A DNA stretch of 64,000 nucleotides from Burkholderia sp. Bp8992. Lineage in GTDB: Bacteria > Pseudomonadota > Gammaproteobacteria > Burkholderiales > Burkholderiaceae. The position numbers and the translations under genes are program-made. The notes below the pieces were generated by a model. The model saw nothing but the letters and a program-made list of their open reading frames with translations. It was not told where the DNA came from and made no database searches. Shown here in pieces: positions 1-8,403 of this stretch; within the stretch, counting starts at the first letter, position 1; the number at the start of each line of letters is the position of its first letter. The DNA is taken from contig NZ_QTQI01000032.1 in NCBI RefSeq assembly GCF_003853705.1, positions 22,339 through 86,338 on the forward strand. The letters run 5' to 3'.

Positions 1-1345
1 TGTCGCGCTGGCCGCTGTCTTCCAGCGCGAACGCGCGCAGCGCCTGCTGGCTCAGGCCGAAGTAGTCGAGCGGTGCGGCGGGCGTCTGCGGCAGCAGTTC
101 GAGCGCGGCATCCGGCTTGTGCCCGACCTGCACATACCAGGTCGCGAGCAGATAGTCGTAGAGCGCGGGCGCGTTCGCGAAGCGCGGCTTCTGCGCCTGC
201 AGCTCGTCCAGCGTGATCGGCTTGCTGCTGCTCGAATCGCCGCTGTCCGACACGCGCATGCGCATCAGGTCGACGGTCGCGAGCACGGTGGGCGACTGGA
301 TCTGGCGCGCGTCGAATTCCGGCCCGAACAGGAGCTTGCTGTCGAGTTCGTTCGCGAGCTGCATCAGCGGCACGTTCGAGGTGGCCGGCGACCAGCGCGC
401 GAGCGCGTGGCCGTAAAGGTCGGCCTGCTGCGTGACGTTCCCGCCGAGCCACGCGACACGTCGCAACAGCCCCGTCGCGGACACCGCATAGCGCCCCTGC
501 GGATACACCTTCAGGTAGGTGCGAAACACCGTGTTCGCGGCGTCGAGCGACACCTTCATTACGCGCGCACGCGTCGGCGTCGGGCTGTCGTTGTCGAACA
601 CGTTGGCCTGCGCGGCGTTCAGCTGCGCGCGGCCGGCCATGTAGAGCCCGGTTTCCTTCAGCCAGGGGTTCGCGCTGTGGGAAGCCTTCGCGAACGACTG
701 GGTCGCGGTGAGGAAGTCGGCGCGGTAGAACGCGTTCGTGCCGTCGAGATACGCGGCGAACTGCTGGCCGAGCGGCGACTTGACCGGCGGCTTCGTCCAC
801 GCGGCGCTCGCGCCGCCGGCGGCACAGGTCTTCTGCGCGATGTCGGTGCGCGCCGCGCGCAGGCGCGCGGCTTCGTCGGCGGGCAGGCCGCCGGCACCGG
901 TCAGCGCCTCGGTGAATGCATCGGCGCCCGCGCTCATGCTGCGGCAGATGCTGCCTTCGCCGTCGGCGTAGCGGTTCGACGATGCGTCGGCATCCGCCGT
1001 GTCGCCGGACTTCTCGGGCGCCTTCTGGCCGATATCGATCCATCCGGAGAAATCCATCGGGAACGGCACGATGATCTGGTTGATCCGGTCTTTCGCCGGA
1101 ATGGTCTTCGGGTCCGGAAACACCTGCGCGACCTTGGCGCTGTCGACCATCAGCAGCATCGCGTTGACGCGCGTGTCGTTGGCCGGGCTCAGCATCGGCA
1201 GGTTGGCGCACGAGTAGCCGGATTGCCGGAGCGTGGTCGGGGCATAGCAGCCGTCGTCCCCGCTGGCATGGGCGGCCGGAATCCAGAGCAGGCTGGCCGC
1301 CAGCGCGGCGAACAGGTTTCGGTGCAGCGTCGGGTTTCTTCGCAT
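1..1345 (-). CDS. Secreted hypothetical protein (C-terminus off window)
   Basis: An open frame runs leftward from ATG at 1345 through position 1 without a stop, giving 448 codons; the C-terminus is outside the window. It begins with a Sec-type signal peptide (MRRN start, hydrophobic LFAALAASLLWIPAAHA, cleavage expected after AHA). The mature part is soluble and cysteine-containing (GCYAP and SCANLP near the N-terminus), with alpha-helical stretches suggesting TPR-like repeats around residues 190-330, for example FYRADFLTATQSFAKAS. It is therefore probably periplasmic or outer-membrane associated. I do not recognise the family. Only a weak AAGA ribosome site precedes the ATG. Confidence 0.7.
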   Translation of the reverse strand, partial: MRRNPTLHRNLFAALAASLLWIPAAHASGDDGCYAPTTLRQSGYSCANLPMLSPANDTRVNAMLLMVDSAKVAQVFPDPKTIPAKDRINQIIVPFPMDFSGWIDIGQKAPEKSGDTADADASSNRYADGEGSICRSMSAGADAFTEALTGAGGLPADEAARLRAARTDIAQKTCAAGGASAAWTKPPVKSPLGQQFAAYLDGTNAFYRADFLTATQSFAKASHSANPWLKETGLYMAGRAQLNAAQANVFDNDSPTPTRARVMKVSLDAANTVFRTYLKVYPQGRYAVSATGLLRRVAWLGGNVTQQADLYGHALARWSPATSNVPLMQLANELDSKLLFGPEFDARQIQSPTVLATVDLMRMRVSDSGDSSSSKPITLDELQAQKPRFANAPALYDYLLATWYVQVGHKPDAALELLPQTPAAPLDYFGLSQQALRAFALEDSGQRD

Positions 1346-1797
1346 TTTTCTTGTGCTGGGTGGGTGGCCGCGACGGCCGGTTCTCTCAGGGGGGCGCTTT
1401 GCCCCGGCGCGTATCGTACCTCACGGGGCGTAACGGCTGGCAGTGCGCAGGGTCGCCATCCGGGCCGAAGCCCGGCCGCCGTGAAACGGAAATCCACTCA
1501 GTGTGGACGCAACGCCACCTTGAATCCGGATCGCTTGAATTAAGATGCAGCCGGCAGCGGCGGACGTCCGGCGATAGACGATCTGACGGGGGGCCGCGCT
1601 GCACGACGGGGGAGGTCTGCGAAAGCGGTGTTCGCGTCGATCCGAACGATGGAATCGATCATGAAGCGGACGCGAACGGATGCCGGTTTCCATGCCTATT
1701 TGGTAGCACAACTTAACAATCTCAAGGGCGACACGTTACGTCGTATCGGCCAACGGCAGACGAGAGTGCGCCGGAACATGAAAACAAGAGGATTCCG
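1346..1797. other. Intergenic region between divergent genes
   Basis: This 450-base gap separates the leftward envelope gene and the rightward lipoprotein gene. Its last 120 bases are clearly less GC-rich (around 1698-1730) and probably hold the promoter of the lipoprotein gene. A 46-codon frame (ATG at 1661, stop overlapping the next ATG at 1798) is present but has codon use unlike the neighbours. I see no convincing gene. Confidence 0.4.
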
Positions 1798-3315
1798 ATG
1801 AAACCCATTACATGGATGGTCATGGCGGCTGCGCTCGCGCTGGCCGCATGCGGCGGCGACGATGTCACGACGAACGGCGGCGCGTTGTCGTCGACGCCGA
1901 GCAATCCTGGCTCGCCGTCCGGCTCGACATCCCCCGGCGGCGGTTCGGGCGGCGGGTCGAACGGCGGCCCGACGGGCGGCGGCGCCACGCAGCCGCAGGC
2001 CGGCTGGTCGACGGCCGCCGCGGTGGACGGCAAGGGGCCGGAGGCCGCCCCCAGCGTGACGCTCGACGCGAGCGGCAATGCGCTCGCCACGTGGATGACC
2101 AACGGGCCGGCCGGCGCGAACGGCAACGAGATGTGGGGCGCGCGCTATGCCGCGGGCTCGGGCTGGGGGCCCGCGACGCGGCTCGACACGGGCGACGGTT
2201 CGCATTCGATGAACACGACGAGCTCGAGCCCGTCGAGAGTGGTCGGCAACGCGAGCGGGCAGGCCGTCGCGTTCTGGACCGAATGGATGCCGGGCCCGAA
2301 CACGTATGCGCTGTGGGCGCGCCCGTACACCCCGGCCGGCGGATGGGGCGCGGCGTTCGAAGTCGCGCCGGACGTGACGGGTTCGACCTATTCGGCCGGG
2401 ATCGACGGCCAGGGCAACGCGCTCGTCGCGTGGACGCAGTCGATCAGCCTGCTCGATACGCGTATCGCGTGGACGCGCTACACGCAGGCCGGACAGTGGT
2501 CGCCGACGGCGCTGATCCAGATGCCGGTGCAGACCGGGCCGGGCGCGGTGACCGGCGACACCGACAACGTGGGGCCGATGATCTCGGTGCTGCCGTCCGG
2601 CCGCGCCGTGCTCGCGTGGCGGCAGACCAACCATACGCACTCGGCGCTGTGGACGGCCACGTACGACGCGGCCAACGGCTGGACCGACGTCAACCAGGCC
2701 GTATCGAACACGAGCCTGTTCACGACGATCATCTCGCCGGTGGCCGGCATGGACGCGAAGGGCAACATCACGCTGCTCTGGGGGCAACTCGACGTGACGG
2801 GCGGGAGGCTCACTACCACCACGATGTCGCAACGCTATGTGTCCGGCACCGGGTGGCAGCCGTCGCAACCCGTGGCGCCTGCCATCGTCGAGCCGACCGG
2901 TTTCATCGCGACGCCGATGCTGGCCGTCGCCGAAAACGGCGTGGCCGCCGCGATGTGGGCGGAAGGCGGCGCGGCGCTGCAGGTGAGCGTGTCCGATGCC
3001 AGCGGCAACTGGGGGCCGTTGCAGCGGCTGACGGAACACCTGAACGGCGCCGCAATCCAGTACCCGCCGCTCGTGGTCGATGCGGGCGGCAACGTGACGG
3101 CTGCGTGGCAGGACACCGGTTTGCCGGGTGCGTCGGCCGTCATCGCGGCCAGCTACCGGAAGGGCGCGTGGAGCGCGTCGACGGTGGCGCCGCAGAGCGC
3201 GTCGTGGCCCGCGCTGGCCGTCAACGCGACGGGGGCGATGGCGCTGCTCTGGCAATCGTACGTCGCGACGATCGGCAGCCAGGTACAGGCCAGCTTTTAT
3301 ACGCCGGGCACGTAA
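1798..3315 (+). CDS. Lipoprotein with repeated W-rich, propeller-like units
   Basis: 505 aa. It has a lipoprotein signal peptide ending in the lipobox LAAC (Cys about residue 19), followed by a Gly/Ser/Thr/Pro-rich linker (about residues 25-75) and then about eight irregular repeats of 45-60 residues. Each repeat carries a pattern like D-x-x-G-N-A-hydrophobic-A-x-W followed by a GW or G-x-W turn. This looks like a beta-propeller or sialidase-like fold at the cell surface, which is inference from the repeat pattern. AGAGGA lies 8 bases before the ATG. The next lipoprotein gene follows after 33 bases in the same direction, so the two are probably co-transcribed. No catalytic motif is visible. 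Confidence 0.75.
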   Translation: MKPITWMVMAAALALAACGGDDVTTNGGALSSTPSNPGSPSGSTSPGGGSGGGSNGGPTGGGATQPQAGWSTAAAVDGKGPEAAPSVTLDASGNALATWMTNGPAGANGNEMWGARYAAGSGWGPATRLDTGDGSHSMNTTSSSPSRVVGNASGQAVAFWTEWMPGPNTYALWARPYTPAGGWGAAFEVAPDVTGSTYSAGIDGQGNALVAWTQSISLLDTRIAWTRYTQAGQWSPTALIQMPVQTGPGAVTGDTDNVGPMISVLPSGRAVLAWRQTNHTHSALWTATYDAANGWTDVNQAVSNTSLFTTIISPVAGMDAKGNITLLWGQLDVTGGRLTTTTMSQRYVSGTGWQPSQPVAPAIVEPTGFIATPMLAVAENGVAAAMWAEGGAALQVSVSDASGNWGPLQRLTEHLNGAAIQYPPLVVDAGGNVTAAWQDTGLPGASAVIAASYRKGAWSASTVAPQSASWPALAVNATGAMALLWQSYVATIGSQVQASFYTPGT

Positions 3316-3348
3316 GCACCTCGCGTTGGGGAAATCGAAGGAGAAACC

Positions 3349-3675
3349 ATGAAGCAAACCTTGCATTGCACCGTACGGACCGCGCTGGGCGTCACGGCCG
3401 CCGGCCTCGTGCTTGCCGCGTGCGGCACGACGCAGATGAACATGATCGACGTCCAGACGTCGACCGCGAAGACGCTCGGGCTCGCGTCGTCGGACGAGAT
3501 CACGATCGCCAACGTCCAGTACGGGAAGAAGGATGGGCTGGGCGGCCAGAAGGTGAGTTACGACGCGACGACCGGCAAGGGGCGGCGTTTCGGCTGTACG
3601 GTGTTTATGATTCCGGGGCTCACGCCGATCGATCGGCCGACGTACAACAACTGGGAATGCCATCCGCAACGCTGA
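3349..3675 (+). CDS. Small lipoprotein
   Basis: 108 aa. The signal peptide ends in a lipobox (LAAC, Cys about residue 25), so the mature protein is a lipid-anchored polypeptide of about 84 residues. Two later cysteines (FGCTVFM and NWECHP) could form a disulfide in the periplasm. The ATG is preceded by AAGGAGAAACC, a strong ribosome site. It lies 33 bases after the larger lipoprotein gene, consistent with a two-gene operon. Family not recognised. Confidence 0.7.
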   Translation: MKQTLHCTVRTALGVTAAGLVLAACGTTQMNMIDVQTSTAKTLGLASSDEITIANVQYGKKDGLGGQKVSYDATTGKGRRFGCTVFMIPGLTPIDRPTYNNWECHPQR

Positions 3676-3821
3676 TGGCCGCGATGACGACCACGCCCGG
3701 CGTCGGGCGTCGGTCGATCGCTTAGGGGACGATGCACCGCGCGGGCCTTGCGCTCGCGCAATTTGGTCCGATAATCGACGAACCGATTCTTCCTGTCCCG
3801 CCGGTTCGATAAAAAACTGTC

Positions 3822-4874
3822 ATGGATCAAGCTGCATTTGTCCCTGTTTTCAAGTTTCGCACCATCGACTACCCCGAGCCGGACCGGTTCCACGTCTGGG
3901 TCAAGGACATGCTGTGCGACTACCGGCTCGACGACGAAGGCGGCCACGGCGCATGCGACGCGGAAGCCAGCGGCGCGGCGCTGGGCCCACTGATCTTGTC
4001 GGGCAGGCACTGGCACTCGCGCGCGCCGACCTATACGGTCCGCCGCACGCCGCGGCGGATCCGGCTCGACGGGCAGGATTCGATCCGCTTCACGCTGCTG
4101 CGCGGCGGTCGGGTCGCGAGCCATACCGGCGGGCCCGAGCTGATCAAGGGCGCCGGCGACCTGTTCGTCTACGACGTCGCGCAGATCAACGACAGCAAGG
4201 TCGAGGCCGGCGAAGTGATCAGCCTCGTCGTGCCCAGATACCTGCTGCCGAGCCATGCAGCGCAGATGCATGGCCAGACGCTAACGAGCGGCGTGGGCCG
4301 GCTGGTCGCCGACCAGATGCTGTCGCTGTTCCGGAACCTGCCGAACGTGCGCATGCAGGACGTGCCGAGCATCGTGCAATCGATGCTGTTGCTGCTGGCC
4401 GCGGCGGTGTCGCCGACCGCGCAGGCGTTGAACGACGCACGTGGCCCGATCGAACATGCGCTGGCCGACCGCGTGCGTCGCTACATCGACGTGCATCTGC
4501 TGGAGCCGGATCTCACGCCCGAACGGATCTGCCGCGACATCGGCGTGTCGCGGGCGCGGCTCTATCAGTTGTTCAAGGAAGAGGGCGGCGTGATGCGGCA
4601 GATCACGCGGCGGCGCTTGCGTCACGCGTATCACGTGCTCGGCGATCCGCAGCGCCGGCATCAGCGCATCGCGGAAATCGCATGGGCGCACGGCTTTCCC
4701 GACGAGAAGTATTTCCACCGGCTGTTCAAGGCGGAATTCGGCCACACGCCGAAGGAGACGCTCGAGTGCGCGGCCGCGCCGATCCTGCTGCCGTGCGGTG
4801 CAACCGATGCTCGCTGGGGCGACGGCGGCCGGCTGGCGGGATGGACGCTGCCGTTCGGGGTGCTCACCAACTGA
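3822..4874 (+). CDS. AraC-family transcriptional regulator
   Basis: 350 aa. The C-terminal part (about residues 225-330) is an AraC/XylS double helix-turn-helix. The first helix pair covers LTPERICRDIGVSRARLYQLF, and the second covers RIAEIAWAHGFPDEKYFHRLFKAEFGHTPKE, the family signature. The N-terminal 200 residues resemble the cupin-like AraC-ligand-binding domain of the OxyR/FeaR-type subgroup. It ends 5 bases before the convergent PD-(D/E)XK-like gene, so the target is not evident from context. No strong ribosome site precedes the ATG at 3822, and the start is moderately certain. Confidence 0.85.
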   Translation: MDQAAFVPVFKFRTIDYPEPDRFHVWVKDMLCDYRLDDEGGHGACDAEASGAALGPLILSGRHWHSRAPTYTVRRTPRRIRLDGQDSIRFTLLRGGRVASHTGGPELIKGAGDLFVYDVAQINDSKVEAGEVISLVVPRYLLPSHAAQMHGQTLTSGVGRLVADQMLSLFRNLPNVRMQDVPSIVQSMLLLLAAAVSPTAQALNDARGPIEHALADRVRRYIDVHLLEPDLTPERICRDIGVSRARLYQLFKEEGGVMRQITRRRLRHAYHVLGDPQRRHQRIAEIAWAHGFPDEKYFHRLFKAEFGHTPKETLECAAAPILLPCGATDARWGDGGRLAGWTLPFGVLTN

Positions 4875-4879
4875 GCGCG

Positions 4880-6292
4880 TCATGCGCATACGCTGCTGGC
4901 GATGCCTCCGTCGTCCATTTCGTCGAGCACGGCGCGCAAGTCGTCGATGGCCACCATCAGCTCGCGGACCTGCCGCAACGACGGGTACTGATGCAACACG
5001 GCTTGCCATTGCGGCAGGGTCAGCAGCGCGTGCCAGATGACGCCGAGGCCGTCCGGATCGGTATCCGGCCGTTGCGCGAGCGCGCTCGCGTATTCGAGGC
5101 TCGCCTGTGCGGACAGCAACTGCATCCGGCTTGCGGCGCCCAGCAGGCGCGGCGTGGTGTCCGCGGACGCGTCGCAGCAATACAGCACTTCGCGTGGCAG
5201 CGCCGCTTCGTCGGTCGTCAATGCATGCAGCGATGCGCCATGCACGTGCACCGTGCCCTGATGCGTCTCGAATGCATAGACCGTGTCGGGCGCGGCCTGC
5301 GCGAGCAGGTTCAGGCCGCGCAGCAGGCGCGGCAGATCGGTCGTTGCGGCATCCGCGGAGGCCTTCGCTTCGACCAGGAAGCGCACGTTCCATGCGGACG
5401 CCGGGTCGCTGCCCCGCGCGCGTTCGAGCAGGATCGCGTCCCATTCGGTTTTCGCGCGATCGTGCCGGCCCGGGATCGACGAAGGCACGCGCATCGACGT
5501 GACCACGCGGTAGGTGCGTTGCTCGTCCACCGCGTCGAGCCTGCGCGCCAGTGCGTCGAGCGCCTGTGCCGCCAGCGCCTCGACGGCCGCGCCGCGCTGC
5601 TGGGACGCGGCGCCCTGCGCGACGGCGACGGTGCTGCCGACGAGCGGCCCCTGTCGGACCCACAGCGCGCGGTAGCGACGGACGTCCTCGTCCGCGGCCA
5701 GCGCATCGAGTCGCAGCAAGCGTTCGAGCGCGGGGCTGTCCTCGAGCCTGACGATGTCCTGCTCGAACGCTTCGTCGGTCGCCATCTCGGGCAGTGCGAG
5801 CAGTTGCGCGAGCGCCGCATGCAGTTCGGCCCACGACGCAGAGGTCGCGGCCGCATGCAGGCGCGCGAGGCCGTCGCGTTGCCATGCCTGCGCGCTGCGT
5901 TCGAGCTTGGCCGGGTGTGCGACCGCATTGACCGCCGAGTGCAGCGCGCGCCGGTCCTGCTCGGCGTGCGCGGCCAGCGAGGCATATTCGCGCACGCTCG
6001 GCGCATCGTGCCGCAGCACCGACGCCTGAAAGGACGGATCGCCGGATTCAGGATCCATCGCGTCGCGGATCATCCGCGCGAGCGCATCGATGAAGCGCTG
6101 CCGTAATGCCGCACCGGGCGCCTGGCCCTCCGTCTGCATCCGGCGCGCTTCCTCGATCACGATTGCGAGGGCGGTGGCCGGATTCGTGCCGTCGGTCAGC
6201 GACAGCGTGCTGTCGAGCGGCGGCAGCCGGTAGCGGCGAGCGACGATGCGCAGGGTTTCGTCGAACAGGGCGGGAAGCGGTGTCAGCGACAT
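4880..6292 (-). CDS. Hypothetical protein with PD-(D/E)XK nuclease-like core
   Basis: 470 aa from the ATG at 6292; an upstream in-frame extension to 6391 exists but looks non-coding. The first 230 residues are helical and leucine/alanine-rich. The C-terminal half carries the arrangement of a restriction-endonuclease-like fold: Glu238 in a helix after Gly (RGAAVEAL), Asp285 (TEWDAILLE), then Glu308-x-Lys310 (FLVEAK), followed by an amphipathic helix. The pattern is visible in the sequence; nuclease function is inference. It lies 270 bases downstream of the hydratase gene on the same strand. No named homologue recognised. Confidence 0.7.
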   Translation of the reverse strand: MSLTPLPALFDETLRIVARRYRLPPLDSTLSLTDGTNPATALAIVIEEARRMQTEGQAPGAALRQRFIDALARMIRDAMDPESGDPSFQASVLRHDAPSVREYASLAAHAEQDRRALHSAVNAVAHPAKLERSAQAWQRDGLARLHAAATSASWAELHAALAQLLALPEMATDEAFEQDIVRLEDSPALERLLRLDALAADEDVRRYRALWVRQGPLVGSTVAVAQGAASQQRGAAVEALAAQALDALARRLDAVDEQRTYRVVTSMRVPSSIPGRHDRAKTEWDAILLERARGSDPASAWNVRFLVEAKASADAATTDLPRLLRGLNLLAQAAPDTVYAFETHQGTVHVHGASLHALTTDEAALPREVLYCCDASADTTPRLLGAASRMQLLSAQASLEYASALAQRPDTDPDGLGVIWHALLTLPQWQAVLHQYPSLRQVRELMVAIDDLRAVLDEMDDGGIASSVCA

Positions 6293-6561
6293 GGCGGGTA
6301 TCGGCGTGAAAGCGGTTCGCGTGCGCGGCACTTGGGCCGCGAGCGCGATGATGTGCAACGTTATCACGGCGGGGCGCGGCGGATCGATCACGGGGCTGCC
6401 GTGGCGGTGCGAGACGCGACCGCATACGGCGTCAGCTGCGTCGGATGTCTTCGGTCAGTGCGTGTCTGTCTGCGCGTGCCGATCGGCATCGACGCGGCTG
6501 GCGCCCGCCGGCCGCGATGACGTTGCCGTCGCGCAAGCCCGCGCAGCCACGCACCTGACCG

Positions 6562-7323
6562 TCACGCGGTCAACGTCACCGACAGGCTGCCCAGCTCGCC
6601 GAAGCGGACCGTCAGCGCATCGCCGAGCGGCACGTCGATCGCGCCCGCGTACGAACCGGTCGTCACGATCTGCCCGGCGCGCACCGCGTCGCCGCGCGAC
6701 GCGAGGAAATTGACGAGCCATACCAGCGGCTGCAGCGGATCGCCGTCCGGATGGCGGCCGTCGATCGTGCGGTTCAGCGCGCCTTCGAACGACAGCGCCA
6801 GCGTCGCGAGCGGCACGTTCAATCCGTCGGGCACGACGGGGCCGACGCACAGCCCCTGGTTGAATTGCCCATCGGCCAGCAGCTCGAACTTCGACGCGCG
6901 CGCCGGCTCCGCATAGCGGCAGCCGAGCACCTCGAGCACGATGCGCACTTCGCGGATCGCCGCGCGCACGTCGCCTTCTTCATAGGGCTGCTCGCGTGCC
7001 GGCAGGTCGCGATCGAGCACGAACGCGATTTCCGGCTCGATCCGCACGATCGGGCCGCCGACGACGCGATACGGCGCATCGGCTTCGCGGATCGTCGACG
7101 CGAAGATCGGCGCGAGGATCACGCGGTCGGGCGGCGGCAGCGCGCATTTCCATCCGCCGACGGGTTCGCCGAGCAGGTCGGCCACGCGCTGCTGGATCGC
7201 GAGTGCGGTGTCGACGTCCTCGGGGCGCAGCGCATCGGGCAACAGCGGGCCGGGCGAGCCGGCATGGCGGGCGGCGACGAGATGCTGGGCGGCGCCGTCC
7301 ACGCGTTCGATAGTCGTTGTCAT
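6562..7323 (-). CDS. 2-keto-4-pentenoate hydratase / fumarylacetoacetase-family protein
   Basis: 253 aa, the usual size of MhpD/HpcG-type hydratases. The family pattern includes the WKCALP segment near residue 55, RIEPEIAFVLDRDLP (metal-binding Glu pair region, about 95-110), ARASKFELLADGQFNQG (about 140-160) and the C-terminal GxxVTTGSYAG motif (about 215). Such enzymes add water to 2-hydroxypentadienoate-type intermediates of aromatic ring cleavage, or decarboxylate related oxo acids. The start at 7323 was chosen because homology begins there; the 72 upstream codons look non-coding. No other ring-cleavage gene is adjacent, so the substrate is unknown. Confidence 0.82.
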   Translation of the reverse strand: MTTTIERVDGAAQHLVAARHAGSPGPLLPDALRPEDVDTALAIQQRVADLLGEPVGGWKCALPPPDRVILAPIFASTIREADAPYRVVGGPIVRIEPEIAFVLDRDLPAREQPYEEGDVRAAIREVRIVLEVLGCRYAEPARASKFELLADGQFNQGLCVGPVVPDGLNVPLATLALSFEGALNRTIDGRHPDGDPLQPLVWLVNFLASRGDAVRAGQIVTTGSYAGAIDVPLGDALTVRFGELGSLSVTLTA

Positions 7324-7620
7324 GTCGGTTGAGCGAGTTGAAAGTGGGGCCGGCAAAAAAGGGCCGGACGAAAGTCGCATGGTCGATGATAGCGCCTTCG
7401 GCGCGATGGCTGCTCGAAAGCCCCTTCGGCGGACCGGCTGTCGGCTGCTGTTCCGGGCGTCGCCGAAAACGCGATGACCGAGCTCACGTCGCGTCGCTTT
7501 GCCGCATGCGCGGCTCCGGCCGGGCTTGACGATCGTCAACGTCCGTCGCCGTCGCCGGCCGATGATGGTGTCATGGCCGAGCGCGATGGGGCGCGCGGCA
7601 GTTCACCCAGCGAGGTTCGC

Positions 7621-8100
7621 ATGTACAAGAAGATCATGGTGGCCGTCGACGGCAGCGCTTCGTCGAAACAGGCGCTTGCCGAGGCCGTGAAGATGGCGCT
7701 CGCCGGCGATACGCACGTCAGCGTCGTGTATGTGGTCGACAAGTCGGTGCTGTTCACGTACGCAGGCCGTCTCGATCCGCATGCGCTCGTCGAGGAAATC
7801 CGCGACGAGGGGCGCAAGGTGCTGCGCGAAGCCGAACAGATCGTCGCGCTGGCCGGCGCGAAAGGCGAGGCCGAACTCGTCGATACCGAGAGTATCGGCG
7901 AGGACATCGCGGAACGCCTGCAACGCTATGTGAGGGAGCGCGGCATCGATCTCGCGGTGGTCGGCACGCACGGACGCCGCGGCCTGCGGCGCATGCTGCT
8001 CGGCAGCGTCGCCGAGCGCTTCGTGCGCGGTTCGAATTGCCCGGTGCTGCTGATTCGCGGCGACGACACCGACGAGCCGGCCGCTGCCGCAGCAGCCTGA
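7621..8100 (+). CDS. Universal stress protein (UspA family)
   Basis: 159 aa, cytoplasmic. It begins MYKKIMVAVDGSASS, the first beta strand of the Usp fold with the nucleotide-contacting Asp, and contains the ATP-binding signature G-T-H-G-R-R-G followed by LLGSVAERFVRGSNCPVLLI (about residues 118-148). It is therefore the ATP-binding type. The upstream in-frame extension to 7474 is rejected because the Usp fold starts at 7621. A small membrane-protein gene follows after 14 bases and is probably in the same transcript. Confidence 0.92.
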   Translation: MYKKIMVAVDGSASSKQALAEAVKMALAGDTHVSVVYVVDKSVLFTYAGRLDPHALVEEIRDEGRKVLREAEQIVALAGAKGEAELVDTESIGEDIAERLQRYVRERGIDLAVVGTHGRRGLRRMLLGSVAERFVRGSNCPVLLIRGDDTDEPAAAAAA

Positions 8101-8114
8101 CGCGGCGGCACGCG

Positions 8115-8306
8115 ATGATACGTCGCCAGTACCGCATCGTCGTCGCGGCGATTGCCGTGTTCGTGTCGCTCGTGGGGATGATGGCCGTCGTGACGGGGCT
8201 GCTGTTCGACGAAGCGATGGCGCTGCGCGGCGGCGCCATCGCGTTGATCGTCGGCGTGGCCGGCTTCGTCGTGATGCTCAATCCGGGCGCGAAAGGCGAG
8301 GAGTGA
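8115..8306 (+). CDS. Small two-helix membrane protein
   Basis: 63 aa. It has two predicted transmembrane segments (about residues 8-30 and 35-56) separated by a short turn, with a basic N-terminus (MIRRQYR) and a charged C-terminus (GAKGEE). It starts 14 bases after the universal stress protein stop and is probably co-expressed. A longer frame begins at 8037 inside the Usp gene, but its extra residues are Arg-rich shadow sequence. Function unknown. Confidence 0.6.
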   Translation: MIRRQYRIVVAAIAVFVSLVGMMAVVTGLLFDEAMALRGGAIALIVGVAGFVVMLNPGAKGEE

Positions 8307-8403
8307 CGCGGGAGGCCGCATCTCGCGCGTGTGCGTCAACCCGGTCGCACAGGCTTCGCGCAGGCCGTTTCCGACCGCACGCGCTTCTGTCAAACTGGCG
8401 CCC

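Noticed and set aside
1661-1801. 46-codon frame overlapping the lipoprotein start
   Set aside because: The ATGA overlap is attractive, but codon use is unlike the genome, there is no good ribosome site, and the sequence coincides with the AT-rich promoter area.
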